Both the position numbers and the translations under genes were made by a program. 43,064 nt of DNA, from the NCBI GenBank assembly GCA_020847975.1, contig JADLBD010000039.1:1-43064 (forward strand), given 5' to 3'. Positions 41,549 to 43,064 of this stretch are shown one piece after another (the stretch's first letter is position 1; each line of letters starts with the position of its first letter). This stretch comes from Bryobacterales bacterium (GTDB lineage: Bacteria; Acidobacteriota; Terriglobia; Bryobacterales; Bryobacteraceae). The notes beneath the pieces are model-generated. The model searched no databases. It was given only the letters and a program-made list of their open reading frames with translations, and was not told where the DNA came from.

Positions 41549-42442
41549 TCAATTCTCTCCCAACGCGCGCGCCACCACAGTCCCCGCCGCCGCCAGCCGC
41601 CGTTCCGCTTCCTCACGGCCCACCCCCAAACGTCCCATCACGATCGCCGTCCGCACGCTGCGCCCGGATTCGGCCAGCAACCGCCCCGCCGCTATCTCGC
41701 TGCATCCCGTGGTCTTACCGATCATCCGCCGCGCCCGCGCCTCCAGCTTCTCGTTCTTCGGCTGCACGTTCACCATCAGGTTTCCATACGTCATTCCCAA
41801 CCGGATCATCGCCCCCGTGGTCAGCATGTTCAACACCAGCTTCGTCGCCGTTCCCGCCTTCATTCGCGTCGAACCCGTGATCACCTCCGGACCCGTCACC
41901 GGCGTGATGGCGATATCCACCGCCCGCGATAGCTCCGACTCCGGCACGCAACTCACGCCTATCGTCACCGCCCCCATCGCCCGCGCCTTCGCGATCGCTC
42001 CCAATACGTAGGGTGTCCGCCCGCTCGCCGCGATCCCGCAAAGCACATCCCCTTCCCTGAATCCGTGCTTCACGATGTCCCGCGCCCCGCTCTCCGGATC
42101 GTCTTCGCTCGCTTCCGTCGACCTCGAGAGCGCCGCTTCTCCCCCCGCGATGATGCCCTGTACCAGAGTGGGAGCCACATTGTAAGTCGGAGGACACTCC
42201 GAGGCGTCCAGCACCCCAAGTCTCCCGCTCGTCCCCGCTCCAACGTAAAACAGGCGCCCCCCCGACCCCATCGCCTTCACGATCGAGTCCACCGCCGCCC
42301 CGATGTGCGGAATCTCCGCCGCCACCGCTCCGGTCACCTTGGCGTCCTCGGCGTTGATAACGCTCAGCATCTCCTCCGTGGACAGCCGGTCAATGTTCGC
42401 GGAAGCCGGATTTTCCTTTTCTGTCAACAAGTTGTGAAGCAT
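41549..42442 (-). CDS. murQ: N-acetylmuramic acid 6-phosphate etherase MurQ
   Basis: This 297-residue enzyme removes the lactyl ether from MurNAc-6-phosphate to give GlcNAc-6-phosphate during recycling of cell-wall sugars. The SIS-domain motif YVGAGTSGRLGVLDASECPPT is complete. E82 (ASECPP) and E113 (ASEDDPE) correspond to catalytic Glu83 and Glu114 of E. coli MurQ. GRTPYVLGAI and GSTRMKAGTATKL are further family landmarks. The ATG at 42442 is chosen because AGGGG lies about 8 nt upstream and the conserved N terminus begins there. It is the first gene of the murQ-murA-rhodanese block. Confidence 0.95.
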   Translation of the reverse strand: MLHNLLTEKENPASANIDRLSTEEMLSVINAEDAKVTGAVAAEIPHIGAAVDSIVKAMGSGGRLFYVGAGTSGRLGVLDASECPPTYNVAPTLVQGIIAGGEAALSRSTEASEDDPESGARDIVKHGFREGDVLCGIAASGRTPYVLGAIAKARAMGAVTIGVSCVPESELSRAVDIAITPVTGPEVITGSTRMKAGTATKLVLNMLTTGAMIRLGMTYGNLMVNVQPKNEKLEARARRMIGKTTGCSEIAAGRLLAESGRSVRTAIVMGRLGVGREEAERRLAAAGTVVARALGEN

Positions 42443-42473
42443 TGCTTGGCCCCTGGCCTGGTATCCCTGTCGC

Positions 42474-42516
42474 AAAAAACAAAACCCCTACCCCCTCCTT
42501 TCGGAGAGAGCAGGGG
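42474..42516 (-). terminator. Rho-independent terminator after the A-type carrier gene
   Basis: CCCCTACCCCCTCC (42485-42498) pairs with GGAGAGAGCAGGGG (42503-42516) through 14 positions, three of them G-U in the minus-strand RNA, around a GAAA tetraloop. On the minus strand it is followed by TTTTGTTTTTT (complement of 42474-42484). It lies 24 nt beyond the stop of the iron-sulfur carrier gene and separates it from murQ. Confidence 0.88.
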
Positions 42517-42539
42517 CCAATAACTGGGGAGGAGATACC

Positions 42540-42863
42540 TCAGGCGTTGAAAGAACTGCCGCACCCGCAGGTGGACTTCACATTCGGGTTGCTAAACTTG
42601 AATCCCGACCCTTCCAGCGTTTCCACGTAGTCTACTTCCGCGCCATCCAGGTAGAGCAGACTCGCCTGGTCCACGAATACCTTCAGGTCGTTGTAGCTGT
42701 ACGTCTTGTCCAGCATTTGCGGCGTGTTCTCAAACGCCATCGAATAGCTGAACCCGGAACAACCGCCGCCCACCACCGCAATCCGCAGTCCGGCTGGCTT
42801 TGGATCCTGCGCCTGGAGAATCTCCCGAACCTTGTCTGCTGCACGTTCCGTCAGTTGAATCAT
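42540..42863 (-). CDS. A-type iron-sulfur cluster carrier (ErpA/IscA/HesB family)
   Basis: This 107-residue protein has the three conserved cysteines of A-type carriers: C35 in GGGCSGFSY, and C99 and C101 in the terminal CGCGSSF. It would accept and hand on iron-sulfur clusters to apoproteins. FKFSNPNVKSTCGCG is the usual C-terminal block. ErpA, IscA and SufA cannot be told apart from sequence alone, and no isc or suf genes are near. The ATG at 42863 is preferred; an in-frame GTG at 42875 directly abuts the AGGAGGGA and is unlikely. The strong AGGAGG lies about 13 nt from the ATG. Confidence 0.9.
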   Translation of the reverse strand: MIQLTERAADKVREILQAQDPKPAGLRIAVVGGGCSGFSYSMAFENTPQMLDKTYSYNDLKVFVDQASLLYLDGAEVDYVETLEGSGFKFSNPNVKSTCGCGSSFNA

Positions 42864-43017
42864 CAGTGATTGCACTCCCTCCTTTAAACTATATCAAAAT
42901 GGAAGGTATGAGGGAACGCACCCCGCCGGATTTCTGCGCTCCCTCCTTCGCGCCAGGTATGCTATCGTCCGTATATCCGGTTGAAACCTAAAGCCGGAGC
43001 CGCGCGTCGGATAGGTC

Positions 43018-43064
43018 ATGAGCGGGCTAGCAAGCGTTCTTCCGATTCCGGCTACTGCCGAGAA
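43018..43064 (+). CDS. Possible start of a gene leaving the window
   Basis: An ATG at 43018 is preceded by GGATAGG and opens a frame (MSGLASVLPIPATAE) that remains open to the window edge. Only 15 residues are visible. The position, divergent from the iron-sulfur carrier gene, makes a gene start plausible, but no family can be named. Confidence 0.3.
   Translation, partial: MSGLASVLPIPATAE

Overview
The window looks like a piece of an acidobacterial chromosome, most likely from the Solibacter/Bryobacter lineage (Bryobacterales). The strongest clue is the large secreted protein at 30150-33263. Its C-terminal ~225 residues fit the domain catalogued as TIGR03437, the 'Solibacter uncharacterized C-terminal domain'. 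Other clues are a high-GC, strongly GC3-biased gene set, a single-chain LptF-LptG permease, exported TldD/PmbA-type proteins and a decaheme cytochrome/porin pair. The lineage call is inference; there is no rRNA gene here to settle it. I see no tRNA, rRNA, insertion sequence or CRISPR array.

Layout. 1-2039: the end of a sugar-phosphate isomerase-like gene and an SppA-type protease. 2042-5938: a FliA/WhiG-type sigma factor, two small proteins, an orphan TadZ/CpaE-like ATPase, and a divergent LuxR-type regulator with a degenerate receiver. 5972-11728: a plus-strand block of two exported TldD/PmbA-family proteins (one with the zinc motif, one without) and the fused LptF-LptG lipopolysaccharide transporter. 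11746-14889: minus-strand radical SAM protein, a secreted protein of unknown function and an acyl-CoA dehydrogenase. 14979-19612: a GT-C-like membrane protein, a small GatC/AtzG-like subunit and a GatA/AtzE-like amidase, joined by 4-nt ATGA overlaps, followed by a Tat-exported Gfo/Idh/MocA oxidoreductase. 19705-29872: a second LuxR-type regulator, a GT-C-like membrane protein, then a Tad (Flp-type) pilus/secretion locus: prepilin peptidase, CpaB, CpaC secretin, CpaE/TadZ, TadA ATPase, TadB and TadC. No Flp pilin or TadE/TadF pseudopilin is recognisable in it. 30150-37388: surface and envelope genes, namely a beta-propeller protein, an outer-membrane beta-barrel, a DmsE/MtrA-type decaheme cytochrome c, an MtrB/PioB-type outer-membrane barrel and a small membrane protein. 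37507-42863: minus-strand genes for a histidine kinase with a receiver-like stub, a TPR protein, a decayed LuxR remnant, and a murQ-murA-rhodanese block preceded by an A-type iron-sulfur carrier with its own terminator.

How the genes may work together. Much of the window concerns the cell envelope: LPS export, peptidoglycan precursor synthesis and recycling, outer-membrane barrels, a Tad secretion machine and a possible electron conduit across the outer membrane. The two TadZ-like ATPases each lie near a LuxR protein of the same unusual type, which suggests a duplicated regulator/localisation module around the Tad system. The cytochrome-barrel pair is a candidate extracellular electron transfer module, but it lacks an outer-surface cytochrome and an inner-membrane quinol oxidase in this window.
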